Notes: a model not told the origin generated them from the sequence alone. DNA of 64,000 nt from Saussurea involucrata (GCA_033807775.1 CM066312.1:24835696-24899695); one strand, 5' to 3'; shown: positions 22,105 to 32,197, counted from the first letter of the stretch. Numbers and translations are program-made.

Positions 22105-22476
22105 ATGCATGATTCTGAAAATTGCCATCACACTAGGTCTAAACTCCATCAAGGAATCTGTGATTGTACCTGTAGATGTTTCTGTTATACTCATTACGAA
22201 ATATCTTGTTGTTCAGAAAACCTAAAAAAGAATATTACTTACTTATTAGCTTCCGATCTGCTTAATCCTGATATAAAATACCAAATTGTTGGAAAAATCT
22301 TCAAAGATATAAACAAGTTTTATAAGAGTTTTTTGTATAATCCTGAAGTTGAAAACGAAGATAAATTTGAAGCCTTTGTAGTCTTCAGAGAATATGGTTG
22401 GTCATACAATAATTGGTATTACTCCGGTTGGACAGAAGATCTTCCTTACCATGAAGAAGATCTACAATCCCCATAA
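22105..22476 (+). CDS. Cys-rich ORF in the viral leader, copy 1
   Basis: A 123-codon ORF lying downstream of the viral promoter but upstream of the primer binding site. Eight Cys residues fall within the first 40 residues, five of them in the alternating run CDCTCRCFC and two as CC, with several His nearby; the remaining two thirds has no Cys and ends in an aromatic and acidic segment (YGWSYNNWYYSGWTEDLPYH). Such a Cys/His cluster suggests metal binding and possibly nucleic-acid binding. I recognise no homologue. It is preserved three times in this window (31180-31455 frameshifted, 31826-32197 intact), which argues that it was a real viral gene. Small Cys-rich proteins of other plant viruses often suppress silencing; that role is a guess here. 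Confidence 0.65.
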   Translation: MHDSENCHHTRSKLHQGICDCTCRCFCYTHYEISCCSENLKKNITYLLASDLLNPDIKYQIVGKIFKDINKFYKSFLYNPEVENEDKFEAFVVFREYGWSYNNWYYSGWTEDLPYHEEDLQSP

Positions 22477-22662
22477 ACAGGAATAGCCGTGGAACTTGGC
22501 AATATACGATCAAGATCTCCATGTCTATATACTGTAACCTCAGGCCCATTCGTTAGTGGATTACTTTTTAGTTAATACACTAATAACTGCGTTGCAGCCC
22601 CTTATAAGGTCTTATTTTAGTTTGTTTTTTAGTTAAAACATCTAAGATACCCCCTTATTTAT

Positions 22663-22676
22663 TGGTATCAGAGCCT
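22663..22676 (+). promoter_or_regulatory. Viral primer binding site, tRNA-Met
   Basis: TGGTATCAGAGCCT matches the conserved Caulimoviridae minus-strand primer site complementary to initiator tRNA-Met. It lies 14 nt before the first downstream ORF and about 1.3 kb from the promoter in the circular genome, giving an unusually long leader. Confidence 0.85.
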
Positions 22677-22689
22677 TTTAATTTTTTTT

Positions 22690-23216
22690 ATGAGTAGAAT
22701 AGATTATTTAAATTTAGAATTATTCCAGGAAAGTAGATATGTTGTCTCTTTAGATGAGTATAAGTTTAATTGTTCTTTCTATAAAGAAACAAATAAACAT
22801 ATTCTCCATAGTGAAAACATTCAATTAAATAGTATTGTAGATTTAATTACGAACCTTGGAAAAAATCTTGAATATAATCAGAATAAGAATACCAATCTTT
22901 GGCAGTCTATTCATGATTTTATGATCAAGAAAAACAAAGCTATTCTTAATTTGGAAAACAAATTAGAATACCTTAAGACAACTTTTTCTTTATTCGAAGA
23001 AAACTTGTAAGTCTTGAAAAGAAAATTGATTTATTGGTTTTAAAACCAAATAATCGCCTTTCAAAAGAAGACAAAAGAAAAGAAATTGAATTTCAAAATA
23101 AAGGTTTATTAAAGGAAATTCAAAATCAGGCATTTGAAAATACAAAGATTTTCAAAGAACAATTCGAAGAAGTTAAACTTCATTTAATACAGTTTGAAAG
23201 ACTAGCTATCAATTAA
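22690..23216 (+). pseudogene. Small viral ORF after the primer site, coiled-coil rich
   Basis: The frame opens MSRIDYLNLELFQESRYV and runs 106 codons. A single frameshift near 23005 then leads into a further segment (ISLEKKIDLLVLKPN and onward to FERLAIN). The whole would be about 175 residues, rich in Lys, Glu, Asn and Leu, with heptad-like spacing typical of coiled coils. It sits where caulimovirids carry virion-associated or aphid-transmission-factor proteins, and a virion-associated role is possible, but no motif proves it. The TAA at 23214-23216 is immediately followed by the ATG of the next ORF, a spacing suited to reinitiation. Confidence 0.55.
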
Positions 23217-23528
23217 ATGAACTTTAGTTTTGAAGGAATTATTCTTGAAGAAGCTCAAAAATTTTGTAACCAAAATTTGCCTAAGTCTTCTGGTTATTTT
23301 GAAACGAAAAATATTGTTTCTGACTCCAACAAGTTAGTTGTTACTCAAAACAATATTATAATAGCTCTTTTAGTTTCTTTGCATCATAAGATTGATAAAA
23401 TTTCTGTTTAAGAAATTCCAAACTCTTCTGATATTGAAAAACTTTCTGATCAATTTTCAAAACTTTCAACAACTTTTGAAAAGAAGCTTGTTCCAAGAAC
23501 CAAATTTCTTGTTTATAAAAATGTCTAG
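23217..23528 (+). pseudogene. Second small viral ORF, ends overlapping the movement protein start
   Basis: Starts with the ATG that directly follows the previous stop. It encodes about 103 codons if the internal TAA at 23409-23411 is ignored. It is Lys, Asn and Ser rich with helical character (LVVTQNNIIIALLVSLHHKI; later IEKLSDQFSKLSTTFEKKL). Its TAG (23526-23528) overlaps the movement-protein ATG at 23521 in the string ATGTCTAG. Such short overlaps between successive ORFs are typical of caulimovirids that translate a polycistronic RNA by transactivated reinitiation. Confidence 0.5.
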
Positions 23529-25278
23529 CAGAATTCCTTTTAGTGGATCTTCTAGAACTATACAAGAAAATGAGTCCCTTGAAAATAGGCCTCAATTGGT
23601 TGGACAAGACACTAGACTACATTTCAGTACTCTAGGAAGAATATTCTCTAGGAGATCCTCAAGGTCTAATTCTAGACTTGAAGACATGATTAATGTTGAT
23701 AGAAGTGAACAACTTCTTAACAATAATCAAATAGAAGCTTTTGATCCCACTAGATTATACTCTATTGGAATTTTTGAAAGAAACTCTGGTCTCTTTAGAC
23801 ATCATAGTTTACAAAATCTTTTTGTTCCTCAAGGAAGAATCATTACCATTAACCTGATGACTAGAGAAGCTAGCCTTAGGTTAAGAAGATCAAACCAAAC
23901 CACTTTACACTTTGGACTCCTAACTATTGCGATAAAAGGTCTCCATAGAACTGGTTTAGGAACAAAAGCCCTTGTAGTATTGATTGATAATAGATTTTCT
24001 AATCTTGATCAAGCTATAATCGGAACAATGGAAATAGATTTAAACAACAATATAGGCGTTGCTTATATTGCTCCCCAAAACTTTTCATTAAGTGTTGATG
24101 ATTTCTGTAGACATGTTACTTTACATATTCAAACACTTGGATATGAAAGTTTTATAGGAAAGAATCTGGCAATAGAAATAATATTTCTTGGAAGATTGAC
24201 AGGAACCACAGGAAGTCAGTATAATGTTGATATTGACTCAATCATCCAAACTGTATCCTGTAGAGGAATACAAATGATACCTCCTGCCCAGATAGACTCC
24301 CAAACCATTGCTGGTAGTAAATGGACTATTCCATTTCACAGAGAAGCAACAACTATTGTCCCCACTAGTTATGTTGCCTATACCAATTCAGGTGGATCTA
24401 AATCTCTAAGGTTTAGAAATTATAAGGACAATGCTTCATCATCCCAAACAAAAGATGAAGAAGAAGATGAACCTACTGATGAAGATCTTCATAGATTTTC
24501 CACTAGCTTCATGAATGTTACTTTTGATGATGAATGGGATACCTTAGAAGAAGACTCTAAGTATTTTGATTCAAGCAATCCTAATGACATCAAACCTTTC
24601 TTGGTCAAATATAATCCACCTCCTTCAAGCCAAGTTGACATTAGGGAAATAAAACCTACTGGATGGGAAGGCTATGATCATATAATTCTCTACCCCAAAG
24701 AATTATTTGATTATACTCTTAGTCCCCAAGAGCTTGAAGAAATGGAAGTTATCCTTAAAGAACAAGGACAACTCACAGAATCACAAATTATCTACCAAGA
24801 TGATTTGAAAAATATAAGAATGACTCCTAAAGAAGAAAATTCTTTGGACTCATACTTAGATGATTCTGTAAAATCTGTTAACTTCGCCCTCATGGATGAC
24901 AATGTTGGATCATATGTTACTGGCCCAGTACCAGGAAGACTTGAAACAATGAGTTATGAAACAGGAAGACCTCCTCGTGTTCAAGCCAAAGGTTACAATG
25001 AACCAACTCAAAGTTATAGAAATAAAGGAAGAAGATTACCAACTGATCCGACTTTCACTTGGAAATCTACCCGTTTATTAAATATTACAGATATACACCC
25101 ACAATTGTGGAATTCATATCTGGAAACTTGGTCCCAAGAAGTTCATCGAGACTACACATCTAAATATCTTGAAAAAGATATAGATGCTGAAGTAATGATT
25201 TCCATTGCGGAAACTATCTTGGTACTACTGCACTTGCTGCATGGGAAGACTGGAAAAAACACTTTCCTGAGTCACTAG
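23521..25278 (+). pseudogene. Viral movement protein fused to N-terminal coat region
   Basis: The ATG at 23521 gives a frame of 585 codons. The first 300 residues carry the 30K movement-protein core: LVVLIDNRFSNLDQAIIG near residue 152 with its conserved Asp, and the downstream Gly-containing strand region (NNIGVAYIAPQNFSLSVDDF). This family forms tubules or gates plasmodesmata for cell-to-cell spread. An acidic spacer (EEEDEPTDEDL) follows, then a region that leads into the coat domain. The frame is lost near 25200 by a frameshift just before the coat core. A movement-coat fusion is seen in cavemo- and solendovirus-type genomes. The minus copy of the virus stops short of this gene. Confidence 0.8.
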
Positions 25279-27134
25279 CACAACTTGTTGCACAAGGTAA
25301 TAACATAAGGAACTTCACATCAACTATCCTTAGGATTATTAATGGTGGAGATACCTTATCTGGCCTAACCATAAAGCAGAATGAAGCACTTCGTGATCTT
25401 GAACAACTCCAATTACATGATTGGAAAAAGATTGTTTTCTTCCTAAATGACTTTGTTCATTTAGCCTCCATCTCTGGTAATTATTATGATGCAAGTATTT
25501 GCAACAGAATGTTTACTAAACTGCCAGGAGAATTGGGAAGAGAAATTGAGCTTAAATGGAAACAAGACCAGCCCAGTGTTGATGCCCAATGGAATAATGC
25601 AACAGTAAGAGCTAAGGTTATCATAGATCACCTTAAAGCTAAGTGTTCCATGATCCAGACCCAGAGAGAGTTAAAAAGGAAAGATACAGGATTTTGTTCC
25701 TCTATCTATACTCCTCAAACTTATGATAAAGTCCAGGAAAAGAAAAAAGGCCTTTTCCTAGCAAAAGAAAGCCCAAAAAGACTTACTTCCTTAGAAAGTC
25801 CAATGCAAGAAAGCCCACATTAAATAAAGACAAACATGTGAGAAAATATAAAGATAATAAGAATTATAACAAATTTTCTTGTTATGCTTGTGGGAAAGAA
25901 GGACATTTATCAAGCAAATGCCCTGGAAAGAAAACTCTTTTTAACCAAAGAGTTGATCTTATAAATTGCACTAATGAAGACTTAGTTGACATAACTTCTG
26001 ATGTCTCAACTAACTCTGAAATCTACTCTATTATTAGTGTAGAAGACATGCAAGATACCCTTCAACAAAGCGATTATTCCTTTATTGAACAACTTGCTCA
26101 ATCTCAAACACCTTTACAACAGAAATATGGCTACCATAATTCTCTTGTAAATATAAGTATTTCTGATGAAGAAATTGAAATGTTTCAAAACTTAAATTTT
26201 GTAAACATTGAAGTTTTAGATTGTACCCACAAATGGAAACACAACACGGGTAATATGTCTTTGGTACCCTTCTCTTGAGAAGCGTTCTCATTGTGATCTG
26301 TGTAGAATTGAAGTTTGTTACTCCTGTTTATCCTCTGTTTATAATTATGTTCTACCTGAACCTAATATTCATAAACAAAAGACAAATAGAATAACTATAC
26401 TTGATGATAGACTTCATACCCTTGAAAATCGTATGGAAAATCTTGAAATTAGTTTTCAACAATTTTCACAAAAAGACTTTGATCAAGAATTCCCTCCTTT
26501 ATTTGCAAAACCACCAAAAAACAAGGGAATTCAGATTCAAGATCAGCCTTCATCTTCATATATGGCTATAACCCCAGTTATACCCATTATATGTAACAAA
26601 AAACCACTGAAAAATCTTTTTGTTTTAGTTCTCTTAAACATTAAAGGCATGAAATTTCAAATCCCTGCTTTTATTGACACAGGAGCAACTGAATCTACTT
26701 TAGATGCCTCTATACTTCCCCCAGAATTACTTAGTAAACTGGTTGAAGCACAGAAACCTTTAAAGTCTATGACTTTTTCAGGAACTATACACGAAACAAA
26801 CCATTACTTGAAAAATCTTCTTTTACAATTCCAAACAAATTGTCAAGAATGGTCACCTGCTTACTCTATGGAAACATGCTGGGTCTCAAACTTAAATGAA
26901 TTACATGGTATACATCTAATTCTTGGACTAAACTTTTTACTTACAAAGGATAGATCCTTTCATATTTGTAAGGATTATGTCATGATTTCTCAGCAAGCCA
27001 CACTCACACCCATAATATCAGAGTACGCTCGAAAGCGTGGTGGAAGTAGTGAAGCATAAAAATTACAAAATCCCAGACTGGTTTGTACTCCCCAAAACTG
27101 TTCTTGTAATGATAACAGTTGTACAAAAAACTAG
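25209..27134 (+). pseudogene. Viral coat protein and aspartic protease, plus copy (broken)
   Basis: After the frameshift the coat core reads on (SLAQLVAQGNNIRNFTSTIL, ASICNRMFTKLPGELGREIE). A Lys-rich segment and the zinc knuckle CYACGKEGHLSSKC (CX2CX4HX4C, near 25885) follow. An acidic stretch, a Cys-rich region and the protease active site FIDTGATESTL near 26675 complete it. Breaks in this copy are a frameshift near 25750, loss of about 30 bp near 26250 that removes the first Cys pair of the second zinc motif, a stop at 26278, and a premature TAA at 27057-27059. The undamaged order is best seen in the minus copy at 36245-38153. Confidence 0.85.
27125..27131 (+). promoter_or_regulatory. Candidate -1 ribosomal frameshift site (A AAA AAC)
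   Basis: In the coat-protease frame the codons read ACA AAA AAC TAG, so the canonical slippery heptamer A_AAA_AAC lies in the correct phase and touches the stop codon. Slipping back one base enters the RT frame (KKLASLSPD). Eleven nucleotides downstream a perfect 6-bp stem with a GAT loop (AGTCCT/AGGACT, 27143-27157) could act as a stimulator, though the spacer is longer than usual. Site and stem are both conserved in the minus copy. Confidence 0.6.
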
Positions 27135-28726
27135 CATCTCTTAGTCCTGATAGGACTTTTAATGATTTTCCAGACTTTGAAGAACTTTGGAAAATTGAAA
27201 ATGATGACTCTTCTAAAGATTATTCTTTTTTAAACTTATCATATAAATTGGTAAAACCCCATATACTAAACCAAAAACTTTTAAGTAAAAATTTTACTTA
27301 TGAGGATATTTTATATATGGTGGATCATTTACAAAAAACTGAAATTATTGGCGAAGTCCCAACAAAATTTTGGGAAAGAAATAAGCTTTTTTGTAAATTA
27401 GAGATAATTAATCCAGATTTGGTAATTAAGACATGAATGCCTAAATATGATAATTGGACTATTGACGAGTTCAAGATGCATATTTCTCAATTACTAAAGC
27501 TTGGAGTAATTACAAGAAGCACTTCTAGGCACAGAACTGCAGCTTTTATAGTTCAAAAAGAATCTGAGAAAAAACGTGGTCAATCACGAATGGTTTTTAA
27601 CTATAAAAGACTAAATGACAATACCCATATTGATGGCTATTGTATCCCTACCAAAGAAATTCTTCTTAACAAAATCCAAGGAGCAAAATGGTTTTCAAAA
27701 TTTGATCTCAAATCAGGATTTTGGCAGGTAAGAATGCATCCAGACTCTATTCCATGGACATCTTTTACATGCAGTGAAGGACATTTTGAATGGAAAGTTA
27801 TGCCTTTTGGCCTAAAAATGCCCCTCAGATTTTTCAAAGAAAAATGGATGATTGTTTTATGCATATATCCAATTTTACATGTGTCTATATTGACGATATC
27901 TTGGTTTTTTCAAAAGACAAAAGTGAACACTATGCTCATTTGTATACTGTTTTCAAGATCTTTGAAAAAGAAGGAATGGTGATTTCTCTCAAGAAAATGC
28001 AACTTTTAAAAGAACATATCGAATTTATTGGTGTAGAAATAGGAAAAGGAAAGATAAAGCTCCAGCCTCATATTTCAAGAAAAATACTTGAATATCCAGA
28101 TAAATTAGAAAACTTAAAACAACTGCAAGGTTTTTTAGGTTCTCTAAATTATGCTAGACCTTTCATCAAGGATCTTTCTAAATATACTGGACCTCTTTAT
28201 AATAAAACCTCAGTAAAAGGAACAAGGAATTTTAATTCTGAAGATATTAAGCTTGTTCAGAATTTAAAAAGACTAGTCATGAATCTTCCAGAAATGGCCA
28301 TACCATTAGATTCTGACTACTTGATTGTTCAAACTGATGGATCAGAATATGAATGGGGAGGTATTCTTTTAAAAAGACCTTCAAAATACTCCTCTATTCA
28401 TGAAGAATAGCTCTGCAGATATGCCTCTGGAACATACAAAGAGAAAGGAAGATTAACATCTTTAGACTTTGAAGTCTTAGCTGTAATCAATTCCTGCGAA
28501 TCTTTTGCCCTCTTTTTAACAGGGAAAAAGGAGATCACACTCAGAACAGACTGTGAAGCTCTTGTTAAATTTGCAGATATAAAGAAGGAATCAAAACTTT
28601 TGTCCAATAGATGGTTAAAACTAAATGAATATATCATTGGCAAAGGAATAAAATTTAATTTGGAACATATAAAGGGAAAAACAAATGTTATTCCTGATTT
28701 GCTTTCAAGATTTAATCCTCTTTCTT
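27135..28726 (+). pseudogene. Viral reverse transcriptase and RNase H, plus copy
   Basis: RT motifs are visible: KHRTAAF-type fingers (TAAFIVQKESEKKRG), MVFNYKRLND, FDLKSGFWQVRM, and the catalytic YIDDILVFS near 27886. RNase H follows with VQTDGSEYEWGG, SLDFEVLAVI, LRTDCEALV and VIPDLLSRF. It copies pregenomic RNA to DNA and degrades the template. Breaks are TGA at 27434-27436, a frameshift at the A-run 27814-27818 just before the catalytic box, and TAG at 28408-28410. The A-run shift is shared with the minus copy, so it predates their separation. No integrase domain follows, as expected for a pararetrovirus. Confidence 0.9.
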
Positions 28727-28740
28727 AAATATTTTGCAGG

Positions 28741-30133
28741 ATGCCTAAGCCTAGAGTTGTTAAGAAGGAAAACATTCCTACAACTAAAAATTCTTCACTT
28801 GTTGGAAGACAGTTCATTCCTGTTTATCCCAATGATAAACAATTCAACTTCAACCTAAGGTCCAGACTCACTAAAGAAGAAGCTTCTATATGTGATGCCA
28901 TATGGAACCTTGAAACAAAACCTGGCCAAACCAATGAGAAATTTTTTATTATTAACTCAGTTGCCCAGAGATTTAATGAATTAAAACAGTGCCCCAAAAA
29001 GTTTTCATGTTACTTACATATGAATGAGCCACAAAAAGGGATTTACAAAAACTGTACATATGTTGCTGCCCAGATTGAACACCAGAAACCCCTTCGTTCC
29101 TTTTGGAAGGGCTTTCAAAGTTTTTCTGAGTGCCTCACGGTTGCTCATGATAAAATAGGCTTTAACTATCATTTAGACCCTATCTTCGAAAATCATCACT
29201 CTACAGATGATAAAAATCCGGACTTCAATTATGAACTCCCTTTGACAACTTGTATGACATCTTCTTCATCCTCACAGATGAGTGGTACTTTCAAACCACC
29301 AAAAAGAGAAGGTCTTAATACTCAACAGTTATCCCTTCCAAAGCTTAACTGTTTGTCCTACTTATCTGAATTAGTTGGTCTCGCTGACATCAACTTTCAG
29401 GATTTTCTAAAATTACAAGAATGGTTGATGATTATTTTAAGATCACCAATCCAAGGATTTTCTGTACAACTGGAAGAAATTCCTGTACCAGAAAATGAAA
29501 AGAAGAGATTTTTTAGAACAGTTCAGATCGATTTAAGAACAACTTCTGAACAAACTTTTAGAAATGAAAAAAATCAGTTTTCACAATCTTTTCAAATATG
29601 GGTTACTCTGCGGACTAATCCTTTCGGATACTAAGCAAATAGAATGGATGCCTGTTCGCATAAAGCATGCCATTAATATTGTCAATAAATATGATGATTC
29701 AGTCGTGGTTATTGATATATTTGCTTCTCCTCCAAAATTCTGGAAATCTGGACCTGAACCTAGTTGTTCAGCTATCAAGATAATGACAAAAGCATTCTCA
29801 TCAGATTGGGACGATGAACTTATGCCACACAATCCCTGTTGGCAATTCATAACCGGACAAACAATTGAAGACATCAAAATCTGGTTTCAACATGTCCATT
29901 ATTCAGACTTCTTTTGGAACTCTGAAGTATTAAAATCAGATGATTATTCGCTTTTTGGAGAAACTCCTACAATCAAAATTTTCATTCCTTCACCAGTAGC
30001 AAGCTATACGTTCATGAAATTCCACAGAGATGAAGATGATATTCTTGATAAATGGAAAGTTTTCTTCAAAACTAAGAAGCCTGAAGACCTGATTAACCAA
30101 GTTGACAAAGGCAAAAGCATCATGGAAGTTTAA
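28741..30133 (+). pseudogene. Viroplasmin/translational transactivator-like protein, plus copy
   Basis: Starts at ATG 28741, 14 nt after the RT stop. Residues 90-150 carry KGIYKNCTYVAAQIEHQKPL followed by FWKGFQSFSECLTVA and NYHLDP, which resembles the caulimovirus viroplasmin domain (short RNase H1 N-terminal-like fold with GIY...W and a GF..F..A strand). In the family this protein builds inclusion bodies and lets ribosomes reinitiate on the polycistronic RNA, which fits the tightly abutting ORFs here. A frameshift near 29570 splits this copy; the second part runs to TAA 30131-30133 and ends PEDLINQVDKGKSIMEV. The minus copy is continuous but lacks its ATG. The assignment rests on motif resemblance. 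Confidence 0.65.
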
Positions 30134-30381
30134 TCAGCTCAATAATTCACCTGTATTATTACAGCCGACAAAAGAAACACGTGGACGGCTAAGAAAATTC
30201 TAACTTTTCTTACCTTTTCTCGCTTCTAGAAGAACGAAGAAATATCAAGCAAGTGGGACCCTTTTAGCAAATAATTCGAGCTACTTTTGATAATTGAGCG
30301 CTCAATTATTTCCGAATGAAGACAAAGTTCCCTCAACCCGTAGAAGCCACCGGTAGCCGGTCATTTCTACTTTTTGTTTCC
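30134..30381 (+). promoter_or_regulatory. Viral promoter upstream region
   Basis: Non-coding sequence between the last gene and the TATA box. It contains a G-box core CACGTG (30178-30183) within the arms AGCCG...CGGCT, and a perfect 20-nt palindrome ATAATTGAGCGCTCAATTAT (30290-30309). Both are present again in the minus copy, as is the short segment leading into the TATA box. Confidence 0.6.
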
Positions 30382-30389
30382 TATAAATA
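30382..30389 (+). promoter_or_regulatory. TATA box of the viral pregenomic RNA promoter, plus copy
   Basis: TATAAATA, with transcription expected to start near 30410-30415. It points rightward into the leader and the inverted copy beyond 31656. Confidence 0.75.
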
Positions 30390-30454
30390 GGTTTGCATTC
30401 CTTAGTTTAAAGTGTGTGCAAAAAAAAGAGTGTAAGAAATAGTGCAAAAAGAAG

Positions 30455-30460
30455 AATAAA
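30455..30460 (+). terminator. Viral polyadenylation signal, plus copy
   Basis: AATAAA lies about 45 nt after the expected transcription start. Caulimovirids carry the signal close to the promoter, so it is bypassed on the first pass and used on the second, giving a terminally redundant RNA. Confidence 0.65.
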
Positions 30461-31179
30461 AGTGAGAAGTAATCTAGTTGTTATCCGTAGCAGAAGGTGT
30501 GTTTGAAGTTTGAAGATATGTAATAACCATTTGTGAAATACAAGGTTAGTTTTTATAATTATTTCTTATGGCAGGCTAAACCCTCAGGTTTAGAAAGCCA
30601 ATACATGTTGTGAAACTCCTATGATTTAGTTAAATGTTTTATTATCTTTACATTTCTTTTGAAAGAAGAAAAAGATCTTATAAATTATATTATGAAGAAA
30701 TCTTGTCGCTGTTAGTTCATACCTACATGGCAAAGGTATAATTGTCAGGCAGTGAGCCAAACCTCTAAGACAAAATCTTAGTTGTAATCTTGAAAAATAA
30801 TTTTAAACTATTCTTTGAAAGAGTCAAAATTTCCTTTTTAACAACAGACGTAAGGACGTTTAACTCCAGAACAGTACCCGTTGTTAGCCGTGGTAAGGCG
30901 TTTTTAGGGGAATAGTATGGATTAGTCCAAAAAGGTGAGTTTCTTAAGAAATTTTGAATTCAAGCATTTAAGGGTTTCTTTTAAATATATTTTCAAGAAG
31001 TGATAACAGAGTGACAAAGACGGGTATCATAATATTCATATTTAAGATCTTGTTTTTCTTACATTTTTAATGTACTGATAAGAAGAGTTTTTAACTATAT
31101 CATAGGAAGACTAACAACCTCTGTTAAATTGGTTTTCTAATCCCTCCCTTCTCAAAAGAAATCTTTTATTATTCTACCT

Positions 31180-31455
31180 ATGCATGATTCTGAAAATTGC
31201 CCTCACACTAGGTCTAAACTCCATCAAGGAATCTGTGATTGTACCTATAGATGTTTCTGTTATACTCATTACGAAATATCTTGTTGTTCAGTAAACCTAA
31301 AAAAGAATATTACTTACTTATTAGCTTCCAATCTGCTTAATCCTGATATAAAATACCAAATTGTTGGAAAAATCTTCAAAGATATAAACAAGTTTTATAA
31401 GAGTTTTTGGTATAATCCTGAAGTTGAAACGAAGATAAATTTGAAGCCTTTGTAG
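31180..31455 (+). pseudogene. Cys-rich leader ORF, copy 2 (frameshifted)
   Basis: Same ORF as at 22105, in the right-hand redundant end of the plus copy. The Cys cluster is intact except for minor changes, but a one-base loss in the middle (at VETKINLKPL) ends the frame 31 codons early. It lies about 770 nt downstream of the expected RNA start. Confidence 0.6.
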
Positions 31456-31825
31456 TCTTCAGAGAATATGGTTGGTCATACAATAATTGGTATTACTCCG
31501 GTTGGACAGAAGATCTTCCTTACCATGAAGAAGATCTCCAATCCCCATAAACAGGAATAGCCGTGGAACTTGGCAATATACGATCAAGATCTCCCTGTCT
31601 ATATATTGTAACCTCGCTGAGGCCCATTCGTTAGTGGATTAATTTTTAGTTAATACAGTTTTAACTAAAAAAACAAACTAAAATAAGACCTTATAAGGGT
31701 CTGCAACACAGTTATTAGTGTATTAACTAAAACGTAATCCACTAACGAATGGGCCTCAGCGAGGTTACAATATATAGATAGGGAGATCTTGATCGTATAT
31801 TGCCAAGTTCCACGGCTATTCCTGT

Positions 31826-32197
31826 TTATGGGGATTGGAGATCTTCTTCATGGTAAGGAAGATCTTCTGTCCAACCGGAGTAATACCAATTATTGTATGA
31901 CCAACCATATTCTCTGAAGACTACAAAGGCTTCAAATTTATCTTCGTTTTCAACTTCAGGATTATACCAAAAACTCTTATAAAACTTGTTTATATCTTTG
32001 AAGATTTTTCCAACAATTTGGTATTTTATATCAGGATTAAGCAGATCGGAAGCTAATAAGTAAGTAATATTCTTTTTTAGGTTTTCTGAACAACAAGATA
32101 TTTCGTAATGAGTATAACAGAAACATCTACAGGTACAATCACAGATTCCTTGATGGAGTTTAGACCTAGTGTGAGGGCAATTTTCAGAATCATCCAT
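31826..32197 (-). CDS. Cys-rich leader ORF, copy 3 (intact)
   Basis: A complete 123-codon frame on the minus strand, differing from copy 1 by a few residues (second codon Asp for His, Pro for His after the first Cys, Trp for Leu at KSFW). All eight Cys residues are present. Conservation of length and Cys pattern across three copies supports a genuine protein-coding gene. Its distance from the promoter and the many short upstream ORFs suggest expression by shunting, splicing or reinitiation. Confidence 0.65.
   Translation of the reverse strand: MDDSENCPHTRSKLHQGICDCTCRCFCYTHYEISCCSENLKKNITYLLASDLLNPDIKYQIVGKIFKDINKFYKSFWYNPEVENEDKFEAFVVFREYGWSYNNWYYSGWTEDLPYHEEDLQSP

Larger units (their letters stand above)
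21944..31656 (+). mobile_element. Endogenous pararetrovirus (Caulimoviridae), plus-strand copy, longer than one genome
   Basis: Gene content is movement protein, coat protein with zinc knuckle, aspartic protease, RT-RNase H and viroplasmin-like protein, with no integrase and no LTRs, which defines a pararetrovirus. The first 0.7 kb (21944-22590) recurs at 30984-31656, so the insertion is terminally redundant; the repeat period (22105 to 31180) gives a genome unit of about 9075 bp. The left redundant copy lacks about 35 bp. The reading frames carry several stops and frameshifts, so this copy is defective. The right end is joined to an inverted second copy. The fused movement-coat gene plus viroplasmin recalls solendo- and cavemoviruses, but the genus is not determined. 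Confidence 0.9.

Noticed and set aside
22105..22476. Leader ORF as a host metallothionein
   Set aside because: Cys pattern is not that of metallothionein, and the ORF is repeated with the viral unit.
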